This document shows, in pieces, positions 7,647-14,176 of a DNA stretch of 14,176 nucleotides. Position numbers and translations under genes: made by a program. The stretch is taken from assembly GCA_017425745.1 (NCBI GenBank), contig JAFOXT010000097.1:1-14176 (forward strand), read 5' to 3'. Position 1 is the stretch's first letter; every line of letters begins with the position of its first letter. The notes beneath the pieces are model-generated. The model was given only the letters and a program-made list of their open reading frames with translations, was not told the origin of the DNA and ran no database searches. This DNA comes from Clostridia bacterium (lineage in GTDB: Bacteria; Bacillota; Clostridia; Oscillospirales; Acutalibacteraceae).

Positions 7647-8953
7647 TTTCAGATAAAGATAAAAAACTGCTTAAAATTATCGGTATAGCAGTAGGTGTTC
7701 TTGTTGTTATGTACATAATACATAATGTATATACTAACTATGCCGGAAAGCTCATAACAGAGTTTGCTCTAAATTATACTCAGGAGGAAACAATTTCTGT
7801 TGATGGCTTTGCCATAAGAGATGAGGGGACTGAAAAAGGAAAGAAGAACAGCTCATTTCTTTATAAAAATGACAATAAAATATATGTACCTTTAGTTGAT
7901 GATAGCGCAAACGTTTCCAAAAATGACAGTATTGCTCTTGCTTTTTCAGATGAGGCTTCTGCTGAGGCTTACAGAGAAAGACAGGTGCTTCAGGAAAAAA
8001 TCAACGCTTTAAGACAGCTGAAAAGTCAGGGCGGACTCAGCTATCTCAATGTAGTAGGTCTTAATTCTATGATTTATTCTTCGCTGATGGATTATGCTGA
8101 TATTATTGATTCACCCTCAGATGAAGGACTTTCAAAAATCAGGGATGACCTTGCACAGAAGATTATCACAAAGCAGATTGCTACCGGTGAAAAGCTTGAT
8201 TTTGATTCAGCTATCAGCGTTTATGAGGCTGAGCTTGCTGCTCTTGAAGGTGCACTGGGAAGCTATGAAAGAATCAGCTCTCCTTATGCAGGCTACTTTG
8301 TAAGCAGCGTTGACGGTTATGAAAACGCTGCATCATACGAAGATGCTGAGAACAAAAAGCTTGGCAGTAAATTCGGAGAAGTCCTTATGAATTCCGAAAA
8401 AAGCTTGGACGAAAATGTCTACGGCAAGGTTGTGGGCAACTTTATCTGGTACTTTGTTTTTGATATGGCTGCATCCGAAATTTCAACAATGAACGAAGGA
8501 AAAACCGTTTACGTGAATTTCCCGGGAAAGGGTATTGAAAATATAAAAATGACAATATATGATATTTCTCCCGAAAAGGACGATATCATTACCGTAACAC
8601 TCAGATGTAAGCTTATGAATGAAGAGCTTGTATCTCTCAGAAAAGAAAAGGCTGAAATTGTTATCGGCAGACACAACGGACTTAAAATTAACCGCAAGGC
8701 AATCACAAAAAACGAAGAGGGCCTTGACGGTGTATATGTGCTCAGCGGAAACCTTGTTGAGTTTTCACCTATAGATATCAGATATTACGGCGAAGATTAT
8801 GTGATTGCTGATAAGTATTATGCTTACAGAAAAAACGAAAAGGGTGAAGATGAAATAGACTATGATAAAACTGATGAGTACAGAGCAATAAAGCTTTATG
8901 ACAACATTATAGTGAAAGGAAAAAATCTCCATGATGGAAAAATTATCGGTTGA
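7643..8953 (+). CDS. HlyD-like single-pass membrane protein of unknown function
   Basis: The 436-residue protein has a short basic N-terminus (KDKK), one hydrophobic segment at about 9-28, and a long extracytoplasmic part. No signal-peptidase or lipobox site is evident, so the segment probably stays as an anchor. ETISVDGFAIRDE at about 49-61 with NKIYVPLVDDSANVSKNDSI looks like half of a lipoyl/barrel-sandwich domain. A charged region at about 104-208 could form a helical hairpin, and ISSPYAGYF at 211-219 looks like the second lipoyl half. Beta-rich sequence follows, ending in IKLYDNIIVKGK. This order resembles periplasmic adaptor (HlyD/membrane fusion) subunits, and such proteins are found next to yggS and sepF in Clostridia. 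No ABC or other transporter lies nearby. Overlaps with miaA (4 bp) and yggS (23 bp) imply coupled translation. Family assignment is moderate; function is unknown, perhaps envelope- or division-related by context. Confidence 0.7.
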   Translation: MISDKDKKLLKIIGIAVGVLVVMYIIHNVYTNYAGKLITEFALNYTQEETISVDGFAIRDEGTEKGKKNSSFLYKNDNKIYVPLVDDSANVSKNDSIALAFSDEASAEAYRERQVLQEKINALRQLKSQGGLSYLNVVGLNSMIYSSLMDYADIIDSPSDEGLSKIRDDLAQKIITKQIATGEKLDFDSAISVYEAELAALEGALGSYERISSPYAGYFVSSVDGYENAASYEDAENKKLGSKFGEVLMNSEKSLDENVYGKVVGNFIWYFVFDMAASEISTMNEGKTVYVNFPGKGIENIKMTIYDISPEKDDIITVTLRCKLMNEELVSLRKEKAEIVIGRHNGLKINRKAITKNEEGLDGVYVLSGNLVEFSPIDIRYYGEDYVIADKYYAYRKNEKGEDEIDYDKTDEYRAIKLYDNIIVKGKNLHDGKIIG

Positions 8954-9656
8954 GGAAAGATTCAGTAATATTGACTATAATCTTGACATTATAAATGAGC
9001 GTATACAGAATGCTGCCATCAAAAGCGGAAGAAAACCGGAAGAAATCCGCTTTATGGCTGTTACAAAAACAGTTGAGCCGATTTTTATCAACCGTGCAAT
9101 TGAGCACGGTGTAAGGCTTATCGGTGAAAATAAGGTGCAGGAATTTCTTTCAAAAAAGGAGTATCTTAAGCTTGATAACTGTGAAGCACACCTGATAGGT
9201 CATCTGCAGACTAATAAAGTCAGACAGATTGTAGGTGAGGTTTCAATGATTCAATCTGTTGACAGTGTAAAACTTGCAAAGGAAATTTCCAAACGCAGTG
9301 AGCAGAATGGTCTTACAACCGAATGTCTTATAGAGGTTAATATCGGAGCGGAGGAGAACAAAACAGGACTTGACCTTTCTCTGCTTACTGAAACAGTACA
9401 CGAAATTGCAACATTACCCGGCATAAAGGTAAAAGGTATGATGACAGTGCCTCCTATTTGTGATTCCTCGGAGCAGGCAAAAAAATATTTTTCAAAAATG
9501 CATCAGATTTTTATTGACATAACAGGCAAAAAGTTAGATAATGTTGATATGTGTATACTTTCAATGGGTATGTCCTCAGATTATGAAGAGGCAATACTCT
9601 GCGGTTCAAATTTAGTAAGAGTCGGTTCGGCAATTTTCGGGCCAAGAATTTATTGA
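8931..9656 (+). CDS. yggS: YggS/PROSC-family pyridoxal phosphate homeostasis protein
   Basis: This cytoplasmic single-domain protein binds PLP and helps maintain vitamin B6 and amino-acid homeostasis; no catalytic activity is established for the family. It has 241 residues. The PLP-binding lysine is K46 in AVTKTVEP, and family signatures are IGENKVQE, HLIGHLQTNK, IEVNIGAEENKTG, KGMMTVPP, LSMGMSSDYEEAI and RVGSAIFGPR. Two ATG codons are in tandem (8931 and 8934), and AAAGGA at 8915-8920 can serve either. The gene begins inside the end of the HlyD-like gene and is followed 20 bases later by sepF. The yggS-sepF pairing is widespread in Gram-positive division clusters (ylmE-ylmF in Bacillus). Confidence 0.95.
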   Translation: MMEKLSVEERFSNIDYNLDIINERIQNAAIKSGRKPEEIRFMAVTKTVEPIFINRAIEHGVRLIGENKVQEFLSKKEYLKLDNCEAHLIGHLQTNKVRQIVGEVSMIQSVDSVKLAKEISKRSEQNGLTTECLIEVNIGAEENKTGLDLSLLTETVHEIATLPGIKVKGMMTVPPICDSSEQAKKYFSKMHQIFIDITGKKLDNVDMCILSMGMSSDYEEAILCGSNLVRVGSAIFGPRIY

Positions 9657-9661
9657 TAAAT

Positions 9662-9668
9662 AAAGGAG
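9662..9668 (+). promoter_or_regulatory. Ribosome binding site that sets the sepF start
   Basis: AAAGGAG lies eight bases before the ATG at 9677. The same frame is open from a TTG at 9653 that overlaps the yggS stop, but that start would add eight residues partly encoded by the ribosome binding site itself, so the ATG is preferred. Confidence 0.75.
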
Positions 9669-9676
9669 TTATAAAA

Positions 9677-10216
9677 ATGAGTATTGTAAAAGATTTTTCA
9701 TCAAAGATGAAGGATTTCCTCAGAAAGCCAGCTGATGTTATGGATGAGGAATATATGGATGACGAGTATGTTGACGGAGACGATTTTGATGAGTACGGTG
9801 ATGCTCCAAAGTATACTCCCTATGGTGAAGACAGCAGCTATTCAGACGATAACGATTACGATTATGAGGAGCCTAAAAAGGAAGTAAAGCGTAAAAGCAC
9901 AAAATCAGGCGCAAACATCTATAATATGAACAGTGCACCCAAGTATAATGCACCCAAGTACAGACTTGTATTTTTTGCACTTAACGATATGTATGATGCA
10001 AAGAATGTTGCTGATAAAATTGTTGACAAGAATACAATTGTACTTATCAGTCTTGCAAAGCTTAACGATGATCAGAGAGTAAGAGCGATGGACTTCCTTG
10101 ATGGCGCAAAGTATGTTGCAAAATGCATTTACAGTCAGCTTACTGAAGATATCTATGCCTATATTCCCGGTGAGGTTGAGCTCGAGGGAGATTTCCTCGA
10201 TCAGGTTGATTTTTAA
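9677..10216 (+). CDS. sepF: Cell division protein SepF
   Basis: SepF is a cytoplasmic membrane-associated protein that binds FtsZ, bundles its filaments and helps tether the Z ring. From the ATG at 9677 it has 179 residues. Residues 1-16 (MSIVKDFSSKMKDFLR) can form the amphipathic membrane-binding helix. Residues 21-66 are a strongly acidic Asp/Glu/Tyr linker, longer and more charged than in many SepF proteins. The folded SepF domain runs from about residue 95 to 172, with RVRAMDFLDGAKYVAKC at 134-150 and IYAYIPGEVELEG at 159-171 matching the family core. A small duplicated stretch encodes APKYNAPKY just before the core. The context yggS-sepF-divIVA is the usual division cluster. The next gene, divIVA, is 21 bases away with no ylmG or ylmH between. 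Confidence 0.93.
   Translation: MSIVKDFSSKMKDFLRKPADVMDEEYMDDEYVDGDDFDEYGDAPKYTPYGEDSSYSDDNDYDYEEPKKEVKRKSTKSGANIYNMNSAPKYNAPKYRLVFFALNDMYDAKNVADKIVDKNTIVLISLAKLNDDQRVRAMDFLDGAKYVAKCIYSQLTEDIYAYIPGEVELEGDFLDQVDF
9934..9960 (+). repeat. Short tandem duplication inside sepF
   Basis: TGCACCCAAGTA occurs at 9934-9945 and again at 9949-9960, with a period of 15 bases. It keeps the frame and encodes repeated APKYN/APKYR at the end of the SepF linker. It is probably a replication-slippage duplication that is tolerated because the linker is flexible. Confidence 0.7.
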
Positions 10217-10237
10217 TTAAAAAAAGAAGGTGAGCTT

Positions 10238-11233
10238 ATGATGTTACCTAATGAAATACTCGGTATCCGTTTTTCAAAAACAGGTAAAGACGGCTACAGA
10301 ATGGGTGAGGTTGATACCTTTAAATCTCAGGTTTATGAAAGCTATAACAAGCTTTATACTGAAAATAATATTCTTAACAACAGAGTATCTGAGCTTAACT
10401 CACTTATTCAGAAATACAATTCCGATAAAGAGGCTATTGCAAGCACTCTTATTTATGCCCAGAGCACTTCAGACAAAACTCTCAGCGATGCAAGAAAAAA
10501 GGCTGACGAAATCATAGCTGAAGCTAACGAAAAAGCTGAAAGTGAATATGCAGATAAGATAAAGGCAGCTGAAGAAAAGCTTCAGGGTCTTCATGATGAA
10601 TACGAAAGAACAAAGGCAGAGCTTGAAAGATATTCAGCTTCCTATACTGAAAACATAAACGCTCAGGCAAAGGAAATTATTGAAAAGGCTAACGCAATGG
10701 CTGCTAAAATTGTTGCTGAAGCTAAAACTGAGGCTGAAAAGGTAGCAGATGAAAATGCAGTTGCAGTTAAAAATGCAAAGCAGGAGCTCGGCAATATCGG
10801 TAAGGTTATTTCAAAGCTCAAGGCTGATGCTTTGAAGGTTACAGAAAACATCAACAGCCTTACAACGGATATATCTGAAAGCTTCAATACAGTTTCAGGC
10901 AATTTTGATTTATCCGATATATCAGCTGAGCAGATTAATGAGGATTCAATTGAACCCTTTGCTATGCCCGATTTTTCAGAAATTCTTGCCGAAAGCATTG
11001 ACATAAACAGCGGCAGACCGGTTTCTGATGACAGCATTTCAGGTCAGACCAAGATGAAGGCCGATGAAATGAATGAATATATCACCAGAATCTTTGATTC
11101 TGTAGGAAGTGACGGCGCTGAATTCACCAGCTTCAAGGAAGGCCTTACAGAAGCTCTTTTAAACGAAATTAAGTCAAAGGGTGATGTATCCTTTGCAAGA
11201 GAAGAAGCAGGAGAGGACTCAGTTGAAGAATAA
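10238..11233 (+). CDS. divIVA: DivIVA-domain coiled-coil protein
   Basis: DivIVA proteins bind negatively curved membrane at poles and septa and place division, cell-wall and chromosome-segregation factors. The N-terminal lipid-binding domain is clear: LPNEILGIRFSKTGKDGYR with GYRMGEVDTF at 19-28. A coiled coil follows from about residue 30 to 215, very rich in Ala, Glu and Lys and with many repeats of the form KAxAEAxxEAEK. Residues 216-331 are an acidic, less regular tail. At 331 residues it is about twice as long as B. subtilis DivIVA (164), so it may be a paralogue with extra partners. Two ATG codons (10238 and 10241) are possible after AAGGTGA at 10227-10233. The end of the gene contains the ribosome binding site and start of lspA (11-bp overlap). 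Confidence 0.9.
   Translation: MMLPNEILGIRFSKTGKDGYRMGEVDTFKSQVYESYNKLYTENNILNNRVSELNSLIQKYNSDKEAIASTLIYAQSTSDKTLSDARKKADEIIAEANEKAESEYADKIKAAEEKLQGLHDEYERTKAELERYSASYTENINAQAKEIIEKANAMAAKIVAEAKTEAEKVADENAVAVKNAKQELGNIGKVISKLKADALKVTENINSLTTDISESFNTVSGNFDLSDISAEQINEDSIEPFAMPDFSEILAESIDINSGRPVSDDSISGQTKMKADEMNEYITRIFDSVGSDGAEFTSFKEGLTEALLNEIKSKGDVSFAREEAGEDSVEE
11209..11216 (+). promoter_or_regulatory. Ribosome binding site that sets the lspA TTG start
   Basis: AGGAGAGG inside the 3' end of divIVA lies six bases before TTG at 11223 (nine from the AGGAG core). The upstream in-frame GTG at 11181 and ATG at 11184 have a weaker purine stretch in front and would add a non-hydrophobic extension, so the TTG is favoured. 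Confidence 0.65.
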
Positions 11234-11726
11234 CCTCAGAACAAAGATAATTTCAACAGCTGTAATTGTGTTTCTTGTTATTGCTGACCAGCTTATCAAG
11301 TTTTTCGTTTGCTTATATCTTAAACCCGTTGGTGCAAAAATGCTTATACCGGGCTTTATTCAGCTGAGATATCTTGAAAATGACGGCGCAATGATGGGAA
11401 TGATGAGCGGTAAAACCTCTTTGATGACAGTGTTGGCAATTATTTGTATGGCAGCTGTGCTTTTTGTAATTTACTCTGGCTGGCTTACTTCAAAAATTGA
11501 CTATGCTTCTGTGGTGCTCATTGCTGCAGGCGGTTTCGGAAATATAATTGACAGAATTTGCAGAGGCTTTGTTGTTGATTATATAGAGGTGCTTTTTATT
11601 GACTTCTATGTTTTCAACTTTGCCGACTGTCTTATAACAGTTGCCGCATTTACAATTATCATTTATCAGATTTACTGTATTTATAAAGACGGAAAAAAGA
11701 AGAAAGAGAAAATTCAGAATGATTGA
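11223..11726 (+). CDS. lspA: Lipoprotein signal peptidase (signal peptidase II)
   Basis: LspA is an integral-membrane aspartic protease that removes the signal peptide from diacylglyceryl-modified prolipoproteins. From the TTG at 11223 it has 167 residues, usual for the family. Four hydrophobic segments are visible at roughly 9-30, 62-84, 92-105 and 129-152. Conserved elements are ADQLIKFF at 21-28, YLENDGA at 50-56, GGFGNIIDR at 103-111, VVDYI with catalytic D119, and FNFAD with catalytic D135. The ENxGAAFG segment reads ENDGAMMG here. The C-terminus is a lysine-rich cytoplasmic tail. The start overlaps the divIVA end by 11 bp, and the gene end overlaps rluD by 8 bp. The lspA-rluD order is common in Gram-positive genomes. 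Confidence 0.94.
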   Translation: MKNNLRTKIISTAVIVFLVIADQLIKFFVCLYLKPVGAKMLIPGFIQLRYLENDGAMMGMMSGKTSLMTVLAIICMAAVLFVIYSGWLTSKIDYASVVLIAAGGFGNIIDRICRGFVVDYIEVLFIDFYVFNFADCLITVAAFTIIIYQIYCIYKDGKKKKEKIQND

Positions 11727-12633
11727 CACACAGATTCTGACAGTGGAAGATGAATATGCTTCTCAGAGGATAGATAAATATCTGTCGGAAAAAATGGAAA
11801 ATATCAGCCGTTCTGCCGCTCAGAAGCTTATAGATGACGGCAATGTAAGGGTAAACTTTATTATTGTTACAAAAAACTATAAGGTCAAAGCAGGGGACAG
11901 AGTAGTTGTAACGGTGCCTGAACCGAAAACTCTTGAAGCAAAGCCTGAGAATATTCCTCTTGATGTAAGATATGAGGATAGCGATTTGCTTGTAGTAAAC
12001 AAGCCTAAGGGTATGGTTGTTCATCCTGCTGCAGGCAATTTTGACGGCACACTTGTAAACGCCCTTCTTTATCACTGCAAGGGTAGTCTTTCGGGAATCG
12101 GCGGTGTTGTAAGACCGGGCATTGTTCACAGGATTGACAAGGATACAAGCGGACTTCTTATAGTTGCAAAGAACGATATGGCTCACGTTTCACTTGCTGA
12201 ACAGATTAAGGCGCACAGCTTTACACGTCAGTATCAGAGTGTAGTTTACGGAAGGTTCAAGGCAGAGGAAGGCGTAATTGATGCCCCTATCGGCAGACAT
12301 CCTACTGACAGAAAGAAAATGACCGTAACTACAAAAAACTCAAAAAATGCTGTTACTCATTATAAGGTAATTGAAGAATTCAAGGAATTTTCTCACCTTG
12401 CCCTTAAGCTTGAAACGGGCAGAACTCATCAGATAAGAGTGCATATGTCATATATGGGACACCCGGTGGCAGGAGATCCGGTTTACGGTCCGAAAAAGGT
12501 TATAGAGTATCTCGGAGGTCAATGTCTTCACGCAGGCTTAATCGGTTTCAGACACCCGAGAACAAGAGAGTATATTGAGATTGAAAGTGAACTTCCTTCA
12601 TATTTCACGGACTTTTTAAGGAGGATTAAGTAA
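11719..12633 (+). CDS. RluA-family (RluD-like) large-subunit rRNA pseudouridine synthase
   Basis: This enzyme isomerises uridines to pseudouridine in 23S rRNA. The 304-residue protein starts with an S4 RNA-binding domain at about 16-62 (QRIDKYLSEKM, ISRSAAQKLIDDGNVRVN) followed by the RluA catalytic domain. The catalytic motif is GIVHRIDKDTSGLL with H137, R138 and the essential D140. ETGRTHQIRVHMSYMGHPVAGDPVYG is also seen. The S4 domain favours the RluD subgroup, but the exact uridine targets cannot be read from the sequence. The ATG at 11719 lies within the end of lspA (8-bp overlap). The frame stays open upstream inside lspA, but those codons do not resemble the family. Only a modest purine stretch precedes the start, so expression may depend on coupling to lspA. 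Confidence 0.95.
   Translation: MIDTQILTVEDEYASQRIDKYLSEKMENISRSAAQKLIDDGNVRVNFIIVTKNYKVKAGDRVVVTVPEPKTLEAKPENIPLDVRYEDSDLLVVNKPKGMVVHPAAGNFDGTLVNALLYHCKGSLSGIGGVVRPGIVHRIDKDTSGLLIVAKNDMAHVSLAEQIKAHSFTRQYQSVVYGRFKAEEGVIDAPIGRHPTDRKKMTVTTKNSKNAVTHYKVIEEFKEFSHLALKLETGRTHQIRVHMSYMGHPVAGDPVYGPKKVIEYLGGQCLHAGLIGFRHPRTREYIEIESELPSYFTDFLRRIK
12618..12624 (+). promoter_or_regulatory. Strong ribosome binding site for the HAD gene
   Basis: AAGGAGG, a perfect Shine-Dalgarno, lies eight bases before the ATG at 12633 and inside the last codons of the pseudouridine synthase gene. The start and stop share one base in TAATG. Confidence 0.8.
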
Positions 12634-13460
12634 TGGAAAATAAAAAATTATCAAATTGGCTTATTGCTTCCGATATAGACGGAACACTGAATGATAAATC
12701 CAGAAGACTCGTAAGAAGAAATTACGATGCTATTCATAAGTATATTGAAGAATACGGCGGACATTTCACCCTTGCTTCAGGCAGAAACCCCGAATCAATG
12801 CGTAAGCATTTTGAACGCCTTGATATCCCTAACGGCAAAGCTGTTGTTATCAACGGTGCGGGTATTTATGATTTCGCAGAAGAAAAATTTGTATGGACAA
12901 GTCCTCTCAACGATTATTGCATTGACATTGTAAGAAAATGTATCAAGAAATTCCCGACACTTGCTTTTCAGGCAATTACAGACGATCAGGTTCTTATTTT
13001 CAGACCTACTTTTTCAGCAAGAATTCTTGCTGTCAACGCAAAATCAAAGGTAAAATATTATTATAACTTTGATAAAATGCCTAAGGAAAACTGGTACAAG
13101 GTAATCTTTACAGGTATTCCGCCTGCAATGAAAGCTCTTGAAAGATATGTTATCAATATGTCAAGAACAACAGAGAATCTTATGTTCTCTTCACCCTGGA
13201 GCTATGAAATTGTAAACGAGGATACCAACAAGGGCAAAGCAGTTCTTAAGCTTGCAGAAATCCTTGGTGTACCTCAGGAGAACACTGCTGCAATCGGTGA
13301 CTATTTCAACGATTACGAAATGCTCAAGGCTGTAGGTCTTCCTGCTTGCTGCGGTCAGGCGCCAAGAGGTATGAAGAGAATTGCAAAGCTTGTAACCTGC
13401 CACTGTAACCTCGGTGCAGTTGCAGATTTAATAGAATATATTATTAAGAATTACAGTTAA
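12633..13460 (+). CDS. Cof-type HAD-IIB family hydrolase
   Basis: Proteins of this family are cytoplasmic magnesium-dependent phosphatases acting on sugar phosphates, flavin mononucleotide or other small phosphorylated metabolites. The 275-residue length is normal. All four HAD motifs are present: nucleophile motif SDIDGTLND with D14 and D16, motif II TLASGR with S49, motif III lysine K200 in NKGKA, and motif IV GDYFNDYEML with D223 and D227. The C2-type cap lies between motifs II and III, about residues 80-195. The substrate cannot be predicted. The gene follows the pseudouridine synthase with a 1-bp overlap and precedes the transketolase gene by 12 bases, so it may be co-expressed with pentose-phosphate metabolism; that link is only positional. 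Confidence 0.92.
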   Translation: MENKKLSNWLIASDIDGTLNDKSRRLVRRNYDAIHKYIEEYGGHFTLASGRNPESMRKHFERLDIPNGKAVVINGAGIYDFAEEKFVWTSPLNDYCIDIVRKCIKKFPTLAFQAITDDQVLIFRPTFSARILAVNAKSKVKYYYNFDKMPKENWYKVIFTGIPPAMKALERYVINMSRTTENLMFSSPWSYEIVNEDTNKGKAVLKLAEILGVPQENTAAIGDYFNDYEMLKAVGLPACCGQAPRGMKRIAKLVTCHCNLGAVADLIEYIIKNYS

Positions 13461-13465
13461 GGAGG
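13459..13465 (+). promoter_or_regulatory. Strong ribosome binding site for the transketolase gene
   Basis: AAGGAGG overlaps the stop codon of the HAD gene and lies seven bases before the ATG at 13473. This fixes the start of the partial gene at the window edge. Confidence 0.8.
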
Positions 13466-13472
13466 ACTTCTT

Positions 13473-14176
13473 ATGGAAGAAAACAGAAAAAAAGAACTGA
13501 AGCTTCTTGCAGCTAAGGTTCGAAAAGGAGTTATTGAAGGTACCTTCAATGCAAAAAGCGGTCATCCCGGTGGTTCACTTTCAATTGCAGAGTTAATTAC
13601 CTATCTCTACTTTGAACAGATGAACGTTAATCCCGAAAAGCCCGACTGTGAAGACAGAGACAGATTTGTTCTTTCAAAGGGTCACACAGCACCTGCTCTT
13701 TATGCAGCGCTTGCTCTCAAGGGCTTTTTCCCTTACGATCTTATCAAGACCCTCAGAAAGCCTGACTCAATTCTTCAGGGTCATCCCAGCATGAGATATA
13801 CACCCGGCGTTGATATGAGCACAGGCTCACTTGGTCAGGGTATTTCAGTTGCTGCAGGTATGGCGCTTGCTGCAAAGCTTAAGGGCAAGGATTATAAGGT
13901 TTACACAATTCTCGGTGACGGTGAAATTGAAGAAGGTCAGGTTTGGGAAGCTGCTATGTTTGCAGGTAACCAGAAGCTCAACAACCTTGTTGCAATTGTT
14001 GACTATAACAATCTTCAGATTGACGGCTCACTTGACGAGGTTAACTCACCTTATCCCATTAAGGAAAAGTTTGAAGCATTCAATTGGAATGTAATTGAAA
14101 TCTGCGGTCACTGCTTCGGTCAGATTGAAGAGGCTTTCAAGGCTGCTATGGCAGAAACAGACAGACCTACCTGTAT
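13473..14176 (+). CDS. Transketolase N-terminal subunit (partial, cut by the window end)
   Basis: The frame from ATG 13473 is open to the last base and encodes at least 234 residues. It is the thiamine-diphosphate-binding half of transketolase, which moves two-carbon units between ketose and aldose phosphates in the pentose phosphate pathway. Visible features are SGHPGGSLS at 29-37 with H31, LSKGHTAPALYA with H71, QGHPS with H104, TGSLGQGIS at 117-125, and the ThDP/Mg motif GDGEIEEGQ at 148-156 ending in DYNNLQ with N180. The family runs to about 270-285 residues as a separate N-terminal subunit, with the C-terminal half in the next gene. The split form is inferred from sequence style and taxon, because the 3' end is not in the window. 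A full-length fused enzyme cannot be excluded. Confidence 0.93.
   Translation, partial: MEENRKKELKLLAAKVRKGVIEGTFNAKSGHPGGSLSIAELITYLYFEQMNVNPEKPDCEDRDRFVLSKGHTAPALYAALALKGFFPYDLIKTLRKPDSILQGHPSMRYTPGVDMSTGSLGQGISVAAGMALAAKLKGKDYKVYTILGDGEIEEGQVWEAAMFAGNQKLNNLVAIVDYNNLQIDGSLDEVNSPYPIKEKFEAFNWNVIEICGHCFGQIEEAFKAAMAETDRPTC

Noticed and set aside
10663..11037. 124-residue open frame on the minus strand within divIVA
   Set aside because: The Ala/Ser/Leu-rich translation is what the reverse of an Ala/Glu/Lys coiled coil gives. There is no independent coding evidence.
11641..11718. Longer N-terminus for the pseudouridine synthase
   Set aside because: The extra 26 residues are the out-of-frame translation of the lspA end and do not resemble the family; the S4 domain begins properly after the ATG at 11719.
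11659..12186. 175-residue open frame on the minus strand
   Set aside because: It lies antisense to the lspA end and rluD, its translation is low-complexity and rich in Ile, Tyr, Cys and Asn, and it has no recognisable motif or ribosome binding site. The plus-strand genes explain the region fully.
13831..14094. 87-residue plus-strand open frame at the right end
   Set aside because: It is a shifted-frame shadow of the transketolase gene, which runs in another frame through the window edge with all its motifs intact.

Overview
The window is a dense, single-strand (+) run of housekeeping genes from a low-to-medium GC Gram-positive bacterium, most likely a Clostridia member of the Ruminococcaceae/Oscillospiraceae type. 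The grounds are a GC content near 40% by eye, strong AGGAGG-type ribosome binding sites, heavy use of CTT (Leu) and AGA (Arg), a YlbF/YmcA-family protein, SepF, DivIVA, a MutL with the endonuclease motif, and an apparently split transketolase. The genus cannot be fixed from the sequence alone. I see no mobile element, tRNA, rRNA, CRISPR array or prophage gene. No gene-free stretch exceeds 58 bases.

Layout. 1-54 is the 3' end of an unidentified gene. 59-4626 carries miaB (tRNA methylthiotransferase), a YlbF/YmcA (Ric) family protein with a cysteine-rich tail, and mutS. 4646-7646 carries mutL and miaA. The order miaB - ymcA-like - mutS - mutL is the same as Bacillus subtilis ymcB-ymcA-(cotE)-mutS-mutL, with no cotE. 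7643-11233 carries a single-pass membrane HlyD-like protein of unknown role, yggS (PLP-binding protein), sepF and divIVA. This is a reduced version of the ylm/division cluster, without ylmG and ylmH. 11223-12633 carries lspA and rluD, 12633-13460 a Cof-type HAD phosphatase, and 13473-14176 the 5' part of a transketolase N-terminal subunit that runs off the window.

Genes are separated by 58 bases at most and often overlap (miaA/HlyD-like 4 bp, HlyD-like/yggS 23 bp, divIVA/lspA 11 bp, lspA/rluD 8 bp, rluD/HAD 1 bp). No convincing internal promoter or U-tract terminator is visible, so one or a few long co-transcribed units are likely. Functional pairs sit together: MiaA and MiaB make i6A and then ms2i6A at tRNA position 37, MutS and MutL perform mismatch repair, and SepF and DivIVA act at the septum. 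Two genes (miaB, lspA) are best started at TTG, each with its Shine-Dalgarno inside the end of the preceding gene.

I found no clearly new system. The points most worth a second look are the orphan HlyD-like protein between miaA and yggS, the cysteine-rich tail of the Ric-family protein beside MiaB, the missing ylmG/ylmH, and small deviations in the MutS clamp motif and MutL endonuclease motif.
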